The notes under the pieces were generated by a model. That model was not told the origin of the DNA. It made no database searches and saw nothing but the letters and a program-made list of their open reading frames with translations. The position numbers were made by a program, and so were the translations under genes. Positions 25,203 to 36,936 of a stretch of 64,000 nucleotides of DNA are shown here, piece after piece. Position 1 is the first letter of the stretch; every line of letters begins with the position of its first letter. Origin of the DNA: Hyphodiscus hymeniophilus (taxonomy: Eukaryota > Ascomycota > Leotiomycetes > Helotiales > Hyphodiscaceae); contig VNKQ01000007.1 in assembly GCA_016508695.1 (NCBI GenBank), positions 868,001 through 932,000 of the forward strand, read 5' to 3'.

Positions 25203-27081
25203 TTTCGAGGGAGAAATTCAAAGTTTATAAAGGATCTTGAAGAAGAATGACGAGAGGACTGGACCATATACGCGGAATCCTTCTGCAGGGCAGAGTTATC
25301 CCATATACCCTGGCTGCTTCCTGCGGCCTGGTCTCCATTGGCGCACCGTATTTCCGTATCAGGCGAAGACCGCAGACCCCTACTAGAAGGGCTTCAGCCT
25401 TGAAGCGCTAAGATCACCCCGGTCGTCCAGCCCAGTTGACGACCCGGACACGCCTTGGACTTAAGCACGCGCCACGGCAGATTCCGCGGGCGCTTGATCG
25501 GTTCGAAAACCATTTGCTCTACCTCTGTAGGCGCCTCTGAGCATTATTGGGAGTGATACCTGCTCAGGCCAACAGGAGTCGGAGTCAGCCCCAGTTTGGT
25601 GGAACCTTAACTATTTCGAAAAGGGCGTGCTGGGCTGAGCCTCTCAAGGACGCTGGTCGAGTGGGGGATGATGCCCGGAACGTAAGGCTAGCCACAGTTG
25701 ATCGGGTGGGTAGATGACCTTCAGCCTGGTGCAGTGATGAAGACTCAGGAGTCGTCCAACGTACGAGTAGATCCAGGATTATAGATTGTGACGAGTGGAC
25801 AGTCGACACCTGGACGAGGCTAGTACAGTAACCTAAGCGAACTCCCCTATCACAACTTCACAAGTGGTACGTGCCGCTCTGAAATAGAGTCGGAATGTAC
25901 AAGGTACATGGGAAAAGATGGGGTGCGCGGACGTTTGCGGCTGTTTATTTGGGGGCCAAATCACCGGCTCAATATGTCCAGGCAGAACCAGTCTCGCTAT
26001 GCAATTCGACTAGTATCGTTGGCCTGAATCTTGGAACCGGTGTAGACATTGTGCCATGGGACTGGAAGGATCGATGTAAAAGTCACACATTCAGATTTCC
26101 TCGTAAGTCAAGCACCAATAGTTCTTGAATATGATCTGCTACTAGACAGGTGTCACTGGCGTTGTCCCCTGCTGTTGTACCTGGTGCCTGGAAACTGGTA
26201 GTTGAGCGCCTGGCGTGGGACACAAAGGCTGAACTCAACTGGTGGATGCGTAAACGCAGGATTACTCAGATGGGAGTCCCAAGAAGGCATGAATGGTGGC
26301 CGGCCAAGCCACTGAGATGACCGAAAGGGATTTCGGGTTGCAGTGGCTGTTCGCCCTTGTTGAATATTGACTCCATTTTTTTGTCCTTAAGAAACATGGG
26401 GAAGCTCCAAAGCCTGACAGGATTCACTATTGCAGATCTGAGATAGCACGGCCGCTACCAAGATCCCAAGGAAGATGAGATTAAGTCCATAGAGATCCAA
26501 GCTGCTGGGTTTGTCTGGTGGGTTGTCACACAGGGAAGGCGACCGAGTTGCCCCGAGAGGATCAGTAGGCTCGGCCGAACAGCAGAAATTTCTCAACATC
26601 TTTGCTTCCTGGCTACAGTAGATTTGCCCGTCCATCCGAAACGCAGCATTCAGGCCTGTTCGCATAATGGAAGGCTCCATTGCAGTCTCTTTTGAACGTC
26701 TGTCTGTCACGGATATGCGATCCAACTACCAGTGCCCCGAACTCCCCTCCTCAAAATTAATTCGCATGATGATCTCAACTAAAGATTTTAATTTTTAGGA
26801 ACGACCAATGTCTATCGCACTACGGTCCACTGATAGCTCTGAGTGACGCAACGGAAATTAATCAGCCCCTTCGCGAGACAATTGAAATTGTCTCACGGGC
26901 AGCGTATGTGGCGCTCTCCTCGATCGGAAGATCGCCATGCTGACTGCACTGGTGGCATGCATGGAACTCTGCATGGAAGCAGCCACAACACATTCCTTCG
27001 CTCGGATTTTCCGGGTTTTTCTTTTCTTCTCGAATGCTGCTGCCTGCTAGCTACTCCGCAATAATTTGATCATTTACGAGT

Positions 27082-27200
27082 TACTTCGTAGGCTGGAAAA
27101 ATGCCGTCGAGGTTGTTGCTAGGAAGGATAGCGTAACCCCACATGTCTCCCGCGAAGTAGCGAAATGCGAGACATTAAATCGACGACATTTTACGAAGTA
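27082..27200. repeat. Imperfect inverted repeat
   Basis: The left arm at 27082-27110 reads TACTTCGTA, then an 8-nt insertion (GGCTGGAA), then AAATGCCGTCGA. The right arm at 27180-27200 is its reverse complement, TCGACGACATTTTACGAAGTA, with one mismatch and without the insertion. About 69 nt separate the arms. The structure could be the ends of a small non-autonomous element or a large hairpin. No flanking target duplication was evident. Confidence 0.6.
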
Positions 27201-27881
27201 CAGCGTTGCCACCGCTGCCAAAGTACCAGGGGCAAAAATATATTGGAGGGCATCGCGGGGTCAGCCGCGGGTGAACTTACAGCATGTGGTTAGCCCGAAT
27301 TTTTAAGCGTTCTAAACGCTCGATAGTCGCCTCTAGAAGCCAGCGCCAGTTGAATAGGGCTGTGTTGAATTATGCCAGTGCTTTGTACCATGTTGACGGA
27401 GTATGAATACTCTCTACAGATAAACTTATCAGAAACGGGCTAAAATGCTAATAAAGAATCGTGTTTTCAAGAACGCCATATCGGCGGGCAAAGCCTACGT
27501 CCTACAACTATGCGCTAAGTTGGTAGACCGCCGGAAATGGTTTCTAGTTTACCACTAGTCGTCTGTGTTTGATTTCGTTCTAGTTTCATAGCCTGTTTTG
27601 ACTTTCTGCATCTTTATCGGCTTATTTCGGGTGTGCTGTACCGCGGTCTGCCGCCAGCCTGCGTTTGAAGGGCTACTTGCCAGTAAGAAACTCAGAAAAT
27701 GATTAATGGTATTTAGATGGTGTCCAAGTTGCATATTCATATGTTTTGATTGACGATAAAAATCAATCATTTTCGCCGCGAGATATCTCTAACTCTTCGG
27801 CAGATGCTGTTTCCATATCAGGGGTTGTAATCTTACCCCTTTTTAAGCGGTCTTTAAGCGGACTCCGTTTCGAGATCAGTG

Positions 27882-28248
27882 CACGTGATATCGTACCATC
27901 AATTCACTTCCCTCGCAGTTCAATGATTTAAATTGACCCAAGCATGGGTCATACTAAAGAAATCTATGACATTTATTCGGGCTGGCCGTGCGTGCCGTGT
28001 TTGACTGGAGCACGAGAATCCTCTGCAACAGAACATATGCAAGGGTGAGAGACAGCAGCTCACGTGATATAATTTCCTCGATCAACCCGAGGTTCCTCTT
28101 TTGGATGTCTGTAAGTTTTGCACAATCATCCTTGCTAAGCGGATATTCACTCGGGCAGACCGCTTGTCTTCTGTTTGGTTGGAGAAAGCAAATCCTTGGC
28201 TGCACGGCATCATTGCCCAAGCCATACGGCCGAGAGACGCTGCACGTG
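27882..28248. promoter_or_regulatory. Three evenly spaced CACGTGAT sites
   Basis: CACGTGAT occurs at 27882, 28061 and 28243, spaced 179 and 182 bp. Read on the minus strand each is ATCACGTG, matching the RTCACRTG consensus of yeast CDEI/Cbf1 sites. No gene start lies within 300 bp, so a promoter role is not obvious. Confidence 0.4.
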
Positions 28249-28696
28249 ATGCGAATAGGTTGACAATAGGATTGTCTGCATGGGCTTGCGTTATTATCAC
28301 GCATACGTGTGTTCGGACTCGCCGTCAAAATTGTAATTCGTCATCCTAGGGCCGCGATGGCGTCCATGTTGTATGCCGTGATTGTATTCAAGTTGCGTTG
28401 TGATTCTCGGCTATACCCTCTTACAAGAGGGCACAGGGAATCGATTTCACATCACCAGCGTGTGATCTCGTTGGCAACCTACTCGCGCTCAATCTATCCC
28501 ATTGATCAATACATTCTAATCATTAATCTTGTCGCTATGGTATCGTTGTTGAAGAAGATGAAACGCCTCTATGTCCATCACAGTAGCCCCTCTACAGCCT
28601 GAAGGCGTTGAAGCCGAGTGCTATTGAGGACGCTGTGGTCTTCTGCATTATGTGTGCCACACTGCTGAGTAAAGTTTCGTGCTTCATGGATAACAT

Positions 28697-30145
28697 CTAC
28701 ACTTCCTGTGCCCACCGCTTCTCTCGTACCCCAAGGTCCTTCCCAGAAGCTGCACGACTGCCATCGCTCTCTTCTCGCCATGCCCAGTATTCACCTAGCC
28801 TGATTTCGGCGTACGAAGCGTAATCAAAATCAATCTGTGATATTTGTGCTTGAATGAGTGCCCAGATTCCCCAGTAGAAGCCCGGGATTCCTCGATAGAT
28901 GTCAACCTCATTGAATAATTGCTGCGCCTCAGCTTCAGCTTCATCTTGCGACTTTTCGGATCCTAGATGAGCAAAGTAGCTTCGGATGTACTCTCGAATG
29001 AAGTCGAGCCTTTGGGATCGTGTTGGCAATAGATGGTGTTCGCAGTCAAAGCCACCCCATTCAGCAAAGTGGTTGGAGATGTCGAAAGCTGCTGGTGAGG
29101 GTGTTGCATATTCATAGTCGATGAAACTGACCGTTTCGATAGGGCTGGGAGTTGTAGCACCAGTTGGACCGATCGGGCGAGGTTGTATAATCACGTTGCC
29201 GCTCAATAAGTCACAATGGGCAAAAACTTGCTACAAAATGTCAGTGAGATTGTACGTAGGGATGCATGGGTTCTGAAGACCCAGGCTAAGCTATCAATCC
29301 CAGATGTCCGGGAAACTCACACTATTGACACCAAGACCCGGCCGGTCACTGAATTCAGCGACCAGCCGGGTTAGCTCCTTCTGCAGATTTGCTTGTCGAA
29401 GTTTTTCGGCATCGGACCCAAGTGGGAGTGCATATATCCATTTCTGCATTACAGTCCACACATTGGGAGCAGGCTTTCCCGGAGCAACACTGTCGATAGC
29501 GGCTTGTAAAGCGGGGTCTTTTCTGCTTGGAGTAGGAGCCGGGATTCCCAATTCCTCGCTCCCGTTGATCTCTGCTGAGAGAGGTTCGCGGATTGATGCT
29601 AGACAAGGCACAACAGCGTGCCATTGTGCTAAGCGTCTAGCCACCGCACGCCAGATCTCTTCGGTTCTGAGGTCTGCTGGCGATGTAACAGCTCCGCGGA
29701 TGAATCTATAGAGCATGCCATTGTGAAATCGAGCAAGCAAAGTTGGCGCGAGATTGTATTGCATCAACAACTCGTGGTTCTGAGCCTCTCGCTCTCGGTC
29801 AATGATCAGGTCGGTACCTTTACCATATGCACGCAACAGAACAGCCTCATTATCCACCTCCTCTGCGTTTAAACCAGGCCTCTTCTTCACCACCTTCAGC
29901 AATGTATTTGTGATCCCATCTGTGAAGCGTATGAACTCGATCTTGCCGTCGCTGTGCTCCCATTCGGGCCGGAGGGTAAGGATCAGGCGGAGAGCAGATG
30001 TCTGTGATTCTGCTTGGTTGTATGTGAGAGGTATAAACCGAACCTTACTTGCGCCAGCTTTCATCCCATCTGTGTTACCCATTTTGTCAACTCGCGTTTG
30101 ATTCGAATGGTTGGAAAAGTCGGTGAGGTGTACTGTCCAGCGCAT
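28697..30145 (-). CDS. EKI1: Ethanolamine kinase
   Basis: Phosphorylates ethanolamine as the first step of the CDP-ethanolamine branch of phosphatidylethanolamine synthesis, in the cytosol. Two exons (29321-30145, 28697-29230) give 452 residues, the length of human ETNK1. The N-terminal lobe shows RFTDGITNTLLKV (nucleotide loop), EVDNEAVLLRAYGKGTDLIIDREREAQNHELL and LLARFHNGMLYRFIRG. The catalytic Brenner-type motif is HCDLLSGN at about 280-287. FIDYEYATPSPAAFDISNHFAEW near 311 holds the metal-binding aspartate and the choline/ethanolamine kinase signature. Absence of a choline-kinase N-terminal extension and the overall match favour ethanolamine over choline. The start could be Met1 or the later Met at about residue 22 (MGNTDG). 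It diverges from the CLC gene. Confidence 0.93.
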
Positions 30146-31372
30146 TCAGCTATGAGCCCGCAGACTTGAGAACGGACAATGATGGCATACACCTAATTCC
30201 AATAGAAGATACAAGTGAAGATAACTGTTTACTTCCTCGTGCTTGAGAGGTAGTATCGGTGCTTCTGGGTAAGGTAAACCGTTGATGACGTCGGAACCTC
30301 GTTCTTGCTGCTGCAGGTTGCGGAAGTTAAAGGCAGAAGTTTCTCTACCCCAAGATGTGTTTCGAGGGAAGTAGGAGGAGGTCAATATGTACAAAATGCG
30401 CAATTAGATTCTGGTCTGGGCTGCGCGGGTCTCTCGTTTGCTGACTTGGGAAATCTCCGGAGGCGCTATTGGCAAAATGGAAAATGATCTCGTGCTCAAT
30501 GTTTCGCCTTCGATGTTGTTTATTTTCTTATGCAGAGTGTCAAAAAAAGAAAGCGATTTGGACAACTGAAGCCGCAGAAATGTAAACTTGGATGGGTTTG
30601 GCTAACTGGGGAGATCTCGTGCCCGGTTTGCCAGGACAAAGCCTTTCAGGAACGGTGCTCGCACAACATTCGCTTATGTAAGGAACAAAGCGGCATCATG
30701 TGATTTAAAATAAGAGCTTTACAAAATCGAGACGGCCAATATCTCTAGCAACGACAATAGATCACCTCAAGGTAATCAATCAGGGCTTCAGTCATTTTCC
30801 AGAAGTCTTGGACCCGAGGTTTGTTTCTTCACAGCAGAGGAATGGGAATTAGTGCTCCTTTCTGAACTGATCCATTTAGGGACCATCATCTCCATTCACC
30901 ATGGAATTCGGATCTGGAATTATTCTTCACGCATGCAAGCGTGAAGGACTCGGCCTGCCTTCCGTGAAGTCATTATTCACACTTTCTTAAAGTGGAATTG
31001 CGGAAAGAAGTCTGTCCTCAGAAACCCCTCGTCAACAACGTGTACTGATTCCTGGATTCCGCCCAAGTTTCGTCAATCCCAGAATCCGTCTTTCCCTCAA
31101 ATTCAAAATTTCCCTCTCCCTTGCAGGTCCTTGCAGATTGGGAAGGAAGTTTTTATCAATATGTTTACATCCAAATCACGTGGACGTAAGTCATGCTGCA
31201 GGGCTCTCAATCTCTCTCTTATCGCAGCTTATCTTTGGCCAACGACATCCAACCTGTATCTATTACCTAGCTCTATCATGGCTGTGCCAGAGCTTCGGGA
31301 GGACGTCATTGTGATACTCGACGATCATGTTCCTCCTGCTCAAGTCTTCTCTCATATATTCAGGGAGCTTCA
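30146..31372. promoter_or_regulatory. Divergent intergenic region EKI1 / CLC, with probable 5'-UTR intron
   Basis: 1.2 kb between divergent starts. A likely 5'-UTR intron of the CLC gene runs 31186-31363 (GTAAGT donor, TATTCAG acceptor). Splicing would leave an upstream ATG at 31161 in the leader, in a different frame. ATCACGTG occurs at 31175-31182, just before the donor. Pyrimidine-rich tracts precede 31130. Confidence 0.4.
31175..31182 (+). promoter_or_regulatory. ATCACGTG E-box-like site
   Basis: Same octamer as in the TUB2/GCN20 promoter, about 190 bp upstream of the CLC start codon and next to a probable 5'-UTR intron donor. Regulatory role is inferred from recurrence and position. Confidence 0.35.
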
Positions 31373-34271
31373 ATGGCAATGGCTCAAGACGAGGAAGCCA
31401 ACGAGCAGACACATCTGTTGGACCCGCGAGTTGCACAATTAAACGGCAGACACCGAAATCGAGGAGGCGAGATCCAGGGCGATAGTACAGGATCGATAAT
31501 ATCTTCGCATATTTTAAAGGACGAGCAACTTTTGGGGCAGACTGCGATTGGTGAGAGACTACCTTATAACGATTACACGACGATTGACTGGCTTCATGAT
31601 TTGGTATAGCTCGGCCACAGATCACTCGAAATTGCAAAGTTAACCTCGTAACTGCAGATCAAAGACTCGTATCGTTGCCGAGCGATCCATAGTAGGAAGG
31701 ATATCAAAGGACGCTTCCTATCTGCTTGGGACTCATGTCAAGGATGGGTCGCTGCTTCTTTAATTGGAATTATCACCGCAATTGTTGCATTTCTTGTCGA
31801 TCTAGTGGAAGCTACAGTGAGCGATTGGAAAACTGGATTTTGCTCTACGAACCCACTTCGAAATCGCGATGAATGTTGTACAAGGAAATTACCTTCATTC
31901 ACTGTCGGCGGCGATGTTGGGGAAGACTGCACTCATTGGAACGAATGGTCTGGAAATTACTGGGAAAGATTTGGCATCTATGTTGGATTTGCTTCCGCTT
32001 TTGGCATAATTGCGGGATCAGTCACAATGATAACAAAAGCTAATCTTCCAGCCGTAAAGCGGGATAATGGCGAAGATGACGGAGGAGATCAAGGGTAGGT
32101 TTTTTTGGCAAATGAGCACCGGCGCGGGCTACTTAAGTGTTCTGTTTTATTCTGTCGAGTCTTGGGAATTGCTGCTAAATCCTATTACCACAGGGCTTTC
32201 CAAGGGAAGGCAATGTATATGGCCGCAGGTTCGGGCATACCTGAGATCAAGACAATCTTATCTGGATTTGTTATTCCACACTTTCTAGATTTTAAGGTTC
32301 TATTAGTCAAAGCAGTGGGAGCCACTTTCGCCGTGGCAAGTGGTATGTGCCTAGGAAAAGAAGGCCCGTTCGTTCATATATCGACTTGCGTAGGTTACCT
32401 CGTCGCTAGCTTGTTTCCAAAATATCGAGACAATGGGAGGAAGATCCGGGAGATGCTAAGCGTCGCTTGCTCATCAGGATTGAGCGTGGCATTCGGGGTA
32501 AGCCACTCAATCTCTTGAACCTCCCTTCTCCTACTTGGGTGAATTGACAAGGTTTGGCTTTGAACATGAGCTTTGAGTCATCAAGCCGCTATCACTCTCA
32601 ACTTTGCCTCACTAGATATCATGTCTCTAAAATCACACAGGCGCCCATAGGTGGCGTTTTGTTCTCGTACGAGGTATGTACATCTACACTGACCCTGGCT
32701 GGATAAGCATTTGATGTTGCACCAGGAAATAAGCACCTACTTTCCTAGGAAGGTGTTGTGGAGGGCGTTCCTTTGCTCCCTCTTTGCAGCTATCGTTCTG
32801 AAAGCTTTAAACCCAACTGGGACTGGAAAATTGGTGCTTTTCGAAACAAACTACGGCATCGACTACCACCCAGTTCATTACCTGGTGTTCATCTTCCTCG
32901 GTCTCTCCGGCGGGTTGTTCGGTGGTGTGTTCTGCAAGGCAAACTTCATGTGGTCACAATCCTTCAGGAAATATTCAATAATAAGCGATCACCCTGTGTT
33001 TGAACTATCTCTAGTGGCCCTTGTCACAGCACTGTTACAGTATCCGAACCCTTTGACAAGAGAACCAGGCGACGTAATTATCAAGAACCTATTGGTCGAT
33101 TGCGTAAGTGCTCGGAGAATTTGGCCCCTCCTCGTCAATTCCTATTTTGGTCAACCTGCCGAGTTTCAATCTGCAGACGGGAAGTCAATCCCAATGACAT
33201 GCATGTCTCAGAACTCATGGGATCACTCTATCGGTTCTCGAATGTTCTTTGTTCCTTCATGAAGCACTACTGACGTGAAGACCAGCGGCATCCTGGAGGA
33301 TCGTGGGTCTGTGCTCAGGAGGAACTCGAAGACAAAACTCAATACTACGGTTGGCTCATCTACGGGACTTCCGTTAAATTGATCCTTACGATAATTACCT
33401 TCGGCTGCAAAGTGCCTAGTGGTATCATCATCCCTGCTCTCGATGCCGGAGCTCTCTTCGGTCGGCTCATTGGCCAACTTACGTCGGATAGTAAGTTAAC
33501 GCTCTCGGCGCTCGCCTCTTCTTAGACGTACATATTGCTCAATACTGAAACTTCCCTTCAGTATCACCCGGAATCTTCGCCATGGTCGGCGCTGCCGCTT
33601 TCCTAGCAGGAGTTTCTAGAATGACTGTTTCCCTTGCCGTCATCATGTTTGAACTCACCGGGGAGGTGGATTACATCCCACCGTTCATGATAGCTATCTT
33701 GGTGGCAAAGTGGGTAGCCGACGCACTCTCAAGCGAGGGTGTGTACGACCTCGCACAGACTGTTCTCGGGCACCCATTCCTGGATCCCGAACATGCTCTA
33801 GGAATCGTCCGTGATGAGGGCAGTCTGGTCGAACAGCTGATCCCACCTGCTCAGACTATGCGAGAGATTACCATCGATTTAGGCTCCGATTATAAAGTAT
33901 CAAAGCAGCTTCTCTCTACCAAGCTTTCGCAACTCAAAGATAGGGGCCTCATGGATGCTGGCGTGGTGCTTGTTGATGCGCACGGAATGCTGCATGGGTA
34001 TCTTGCTGAAGGAGAGTTGGATTTCGCTCTCAGTGAGGAAGGCGTGCTCAAAGATGGCGAGCCTGTGGATCTCATGGATGGTCCGCTGTCTGCGTTTGTT
34101 GATAAAACGCCTCTTACTATATGTGCGAAAGCTCCTATGGAATATGCGGTTGAAATGTTTGGCAAGCTGGGATTGAGACATCTGATTGTGGTTGAAGAAG
34201 GGAGCTCGAGAGTTGTTGGCGTGATCATCAAGAAACGACTGGTGTTGTATTTGGAGGGGCTTCAGCACTAA
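31373..34271 (+). CDS. CLC-family chloride/proton antiporter (Gef1-like)
   Basis: Seven exons (31373-31603, 31658-32094, 32194-32497, 32641-32673, 32726-33103, 33286-33490, 33562-34271) give 765 residues. The selectivity filter GSGIPE is at about 234. GKEGPFVH near 277 holds the gating/proton glutamate, which marks transporters rather than pure channels. FSYEEISTYF and TFGCKVPSGIIIPALDAGALFGR follow. About ten hydrophobic segments span residues 100-520. The C-terminal ~200 residues contain two CBS domains, the second ending HLIVVEEGSSRVVGVIIKKRLVLYL. Yeast Gef1 acts in Golgi and endosome acidification and copper loading of the iron uptake oxidase, so a similar place is likely. Exon 4 is only 33 nt. 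The intron at 33104-33285 is longer than its neighbours, and its acceptor is the least certain boundary. Confidence 0.93.
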
Positions 34272-34647
34272 GAATTCATGCACGATTTAGATGTTTATGA
34301 TGACTGTTATGAACAGCGCTAAGAAACCAAATCACTGTATCAAATTTGTGGCTTCTCGAATTGTGTTTACCTTGGAAGTTGGTTCTTCCAATGCTTATGA
34401 ATATCAGCTGCCAAAGAAGGGTTATACCGAATGGGAAATGGGAGCCGTCAATTCATTTCATCCCAACCCTATCAAGCAATTGGCTGAGTTTTCGTTATTC
34501 ATTGATACTGCCCCAAGCACACTGAGATACTGAGTCATGGATTTCATCAAATTTGCCGCTGAAAGGCATTCAATTTCCGCTCGGTTCATTCTAATTACCT
34601 AGACAACGCCAAAACTTCATAATGCATTACTCATGGTGGACTAATCA
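34272..34647. other. Convergent intergenic region
   Basis: 376 bp between the 3' ends of the CLC and CFEM genes. Nothing beyond presumed 3' UTRs. Confidence 0.6.
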
Positions 34648-35643
34648 TTAAAACCAAATATATACCGCAACAACTAAGAGACTCAATTCCAGCCAATTAC
34701 CGACATTTAATTTTCCAGCCCCGTTCGTGTTTTTGAACGGCGCACTATCCGTAGCATCTGGATTCGGGGCAGCAGAAGTTTTGGTCTGTGCCTGCGTCCC
34801 GCTCGTCTTCTCAGCCGCGACGCTCGTTGTCACCGTGGTGCTGCTAGAGATACTGGTGTCGCTAGATGTTGGGCCAGAAGAAGGTGAAGATGAAGAGGAA
34901 GTTATCTCTGTTGTCGTGGATGTGTACGTCGAGCCCGCGCTGTTTGTGCTTGTAATAATGATTGGAACCAGGCTCGTGAAGCCCATCGAATCTGTCGAAA
35001 CAGAAGTGACTGTAGAAGGAGATCCTGAGACCGTCGTGGTACTCCATTTCGTTACTGGGTATGCCAAAGCAATTGTGCTCCCCGACTGGGTCGTAGTTAT
35101 TGTCTCCGTAGCGACAGATCCAGCTTCAGTCGTAGAAGCCGCTGGCAAGGTACAGCTAGCAGTACCACATCCATATCCAGCTGGACAGCAACCACCTCCG
35201 ACACTCGCAGCACACCCAAAATACCCTGAAGCGCAACTGCTCGGATTCGCAATCGTTGATGCAGTAGCTCCGCTTGCAGGCAATGTTACAGTTGTAGTGA
35301 CTTGCGCCGCCAGGCTAGAGATCTCGTTTTCTGCATCGCGGATTGCTGAGGCGGGAATTGGTGCCCCTGCTAAGTCACACGCCCATTGTAGGGGAGTAAG
35401 AAATAAGTTGTTATCCAGATCATTGTCGCATTGACCATGAATACACATGATCAGATCCGGAAGGAAATTGCCAGCTGATGCTCGACAGAGGCATGCAATG
35501 TCTGCGGCGGAGCAATTGTCATCTTGAGACTGATTAATGCAATCTTGGACGCAGTCTGGCAGAGAGGAAACGAATTGCGATTGAGCCAAGGGCAGAGCGA
35601 GGAGCGAGAGAGCTACAACTCGGTGGTATTTTGAGGGCGGCAT
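34648..35643 (-). CDS. CFEM-domain GPI-anchored surface protein
   Basis: A single exon of 331 residues. Signal peptide at 1-22. The CFEM domain has its eight cysteines at 31, 35, 44, 51, 53, 67, 72 and 89, with Asp48 at the position of the haem-ligand aspartate known in Candida CFEM proteins. A second cysteine cluster (CASGYFGCAASVGGGCCPAGYGC, about residues 137-160) follows. Then come about 150 Ser/Thr-rich residues likely to be heavily O-glycosylated, and a C-terminal hydrophobic tail (NWLELSLLVVAVYIWF) after a probable omega site, typical of GPI attachment. CFEM proteins serve in haem/iron uptake, adhesion or host interaction, and the role here is not decidable. A plus-strand open frame over most of the gene is a shadow. 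Confidence 0.94.
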   Translation of the reverse strand: MPPSKYHRVVALSLLALPLAQSQFVSSLPDCVQDCINQSQDDNCSAADIACLCRASAGNFLPDLIMCIHGQCDNDLDNNLFLTPLQWACDLAGAPIPASAIRDAENEISSLAAQVTTTVTLPASGATASTIANPSSCASGYFGCAASVGGGCCPAGYGCGTASCTLPAASTTEAGSVATETITTTQSGSTIALAYPVTKWSTTTVSGSPSTVTSVSTDSMGFTSLVPIIITSTNSAGSTYTSTTTEITSSSSSPSSGPTSSDTSISSSTTVTTSVAAEKTSGTQAQTKTSAAPNPDATDSAPFKNTNGAGKLNVGNWLELSLLVVAVYIWF

Positions 35644-36336
35644 ATCTTTGCAGTGGCGATTGGTCTGAAGCTTCGAGCAGCTGATTCTGCGAGGCGCCTT
35701 GTCGACCCAGATTCCACTTGAGTAAATTCCCGACTCAGCTTGGAGGATAATTGCTATTGCTTAACCATCACCATCGATTTCGTCTGATAATGTGTCGCTG
35801 GTGTCGAGGAGGAAGAACCGTCGCGGGGCATGGCTCGTAATATTTCCTTGGGAAACCCAAGATGTGGCAAAACCCCAAATCCCATCAGTCCATAGAGATC
35901 CAGAATGCCATATGTACGGGCTCGTCAATACAACAAACTTTCCCTGTTTTCCATCACTATCCCGCAGACCCCTACATCTTTGGCTTACTTCATTCGTGGA
36001 TGTAGGATTGTGGCTTTGAGATGCGTTGCACCGCCACATCATAGACACCAAACAGCTGAGGATCAGCAGTGTGGGGTTCGAGGCCTGGAACTCCAGCACA
36101 ATAGAGCCTCTCACTTCAGTCATTGTTCTCTCCAAGGAACTTAATGTGCATATCTTCTAGTACAGTACATATACTACACACAATGAGAATGATTCCCCTT
36201 TGTAACGCATAATGGCGAATTTGTACTTGAAGTTTCTCGCAATAGTCTCGCCGCCTGCTCGTACCCAACTTTGTTCACTGCTGGTGAGAAACGGGGAGAA
36301 CGAAAGGCCTCCAGGTGTACACCAAAATCTCCAGGA
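35644..36336. other. Intergenic region, no supported gene
   Basis: 693 bp holding the CFEM promoter and the acetyltransferase 3' end. Overlapping short frames on both strands have no domain support. Confidence 0.55.
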
Positions 36337-36936
36337 CTACGATGAGCGTGGCGTCCATTTCATTAGAAGAACCCTTCTTCCGTCACCCCGGTTTAAATCC
36401 TCTTTGATAGTCACAAAACCGCATCTCTCGTACAGCGCCTTCGCGGGCACATTGTCCTCATCGACAGCGATACTAAAGACAAGATCCTTTCCAGAAGCCT
36501 CTGCTTGGGCGGTACCAAACTTCTTAGCTGCCTCAATGAGCGCTTTCGCAGTGCCTTGACCACGAGCTTCAGGTAGGGTAAACATTCCGTTGATACGCCA
36601 ATGCAATGTTGTGGGTATCTTGATAGTCGCATCCCCATCCATGGTTGCCCAAGGATTCCCAAGAGGTGAAAGCTCTTCAGGACCGTAGGGAAGGGGACCG
36701 ATAACTGCGATAGTGCTAATGATACGCTCGGATTTCACAGCGATGAAAGTATTCGCCTTTGAGTTGCTCAATCGCTCGTACCAAATATCGTCTGTGAATG
36801 CGCTTTCTCTCGCATAGGTGGACAAGAAGGATTCGGGTGAGGTTTGTAAGGATTGTAGACGAAAAGCCTTGACTTGGCCAACCCAGCTATGGATACTTGC
36901 ATCGTCCTTAGCTATTTGGATGATTTCGAAAGACAT
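36337..36936 (-). CDS. GNAT-family N-acetyltransferase
   Basis: A single exon of 199 residues. The acetyl-CoA pyrophosphate-binding motif A is seen in INGMFTLPEARGQGTAKALIEAAKKFG (R-G-Q-G-T-A, variant of Q/RxxGxG/A). Motif B is AVDEDNVPAKALYERCGFV. The N-terminus, with a KAFRLQSLQTSPESFLSTYARE helix, resembles small-molecule or ribosomal-type acetyltransferases in fungi and bacteria. Substrate is unknown. It is compact and intronless, diverging from the CorA-like gene by 428 bp. Start ATG is supported by the typical first beta strand (FEIIQIAKDDA). Confidence 0.9.
   Translation of the reverse strand: MSFEIIQIAKDDASIHSWVGQVKAFRLQSLQTSPESFLSTYARESAFTDDIWYERLSNSKANTFIAVKSERIISTIAVIGPLPYGPEELSPLGNPWATMDGDATIKIPTTLHWRINGMFTLPEARGQGTAKALIEAAKKFGTAQAEASGKDLVFSIAVDEDNVPAKALYERCGFVTIKEDLNRGDGRRVLLMKWTPRSS

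Larger units (their letters stand above)
25203..28696. other. Gene-poor region with inverted repeat and CACGTG sites
   Basis: 3.5 kb between the bZIP promoter and the 3' end of ethanolamine kinase. No frame has splice or domain support. It contains an imperfect inverted repeat (27082-27200), a short perfect hairpin TGACCCA-AGCA-TGGGTCA at 27934-27951, and three CACGTGAT sites at 27882, 28061 and 28243. It may hold decayed mobile DNA, but no transposase or reverse-transcriptase motif is visible. Confidence 0.5.

Noticed and set aside
34727..35434. 235-codon plus-strand frame
   Set aside because: Antisense to the CFEM gene; valine-rich sequence is the mirror of the Ser/Thr-rich stalk.
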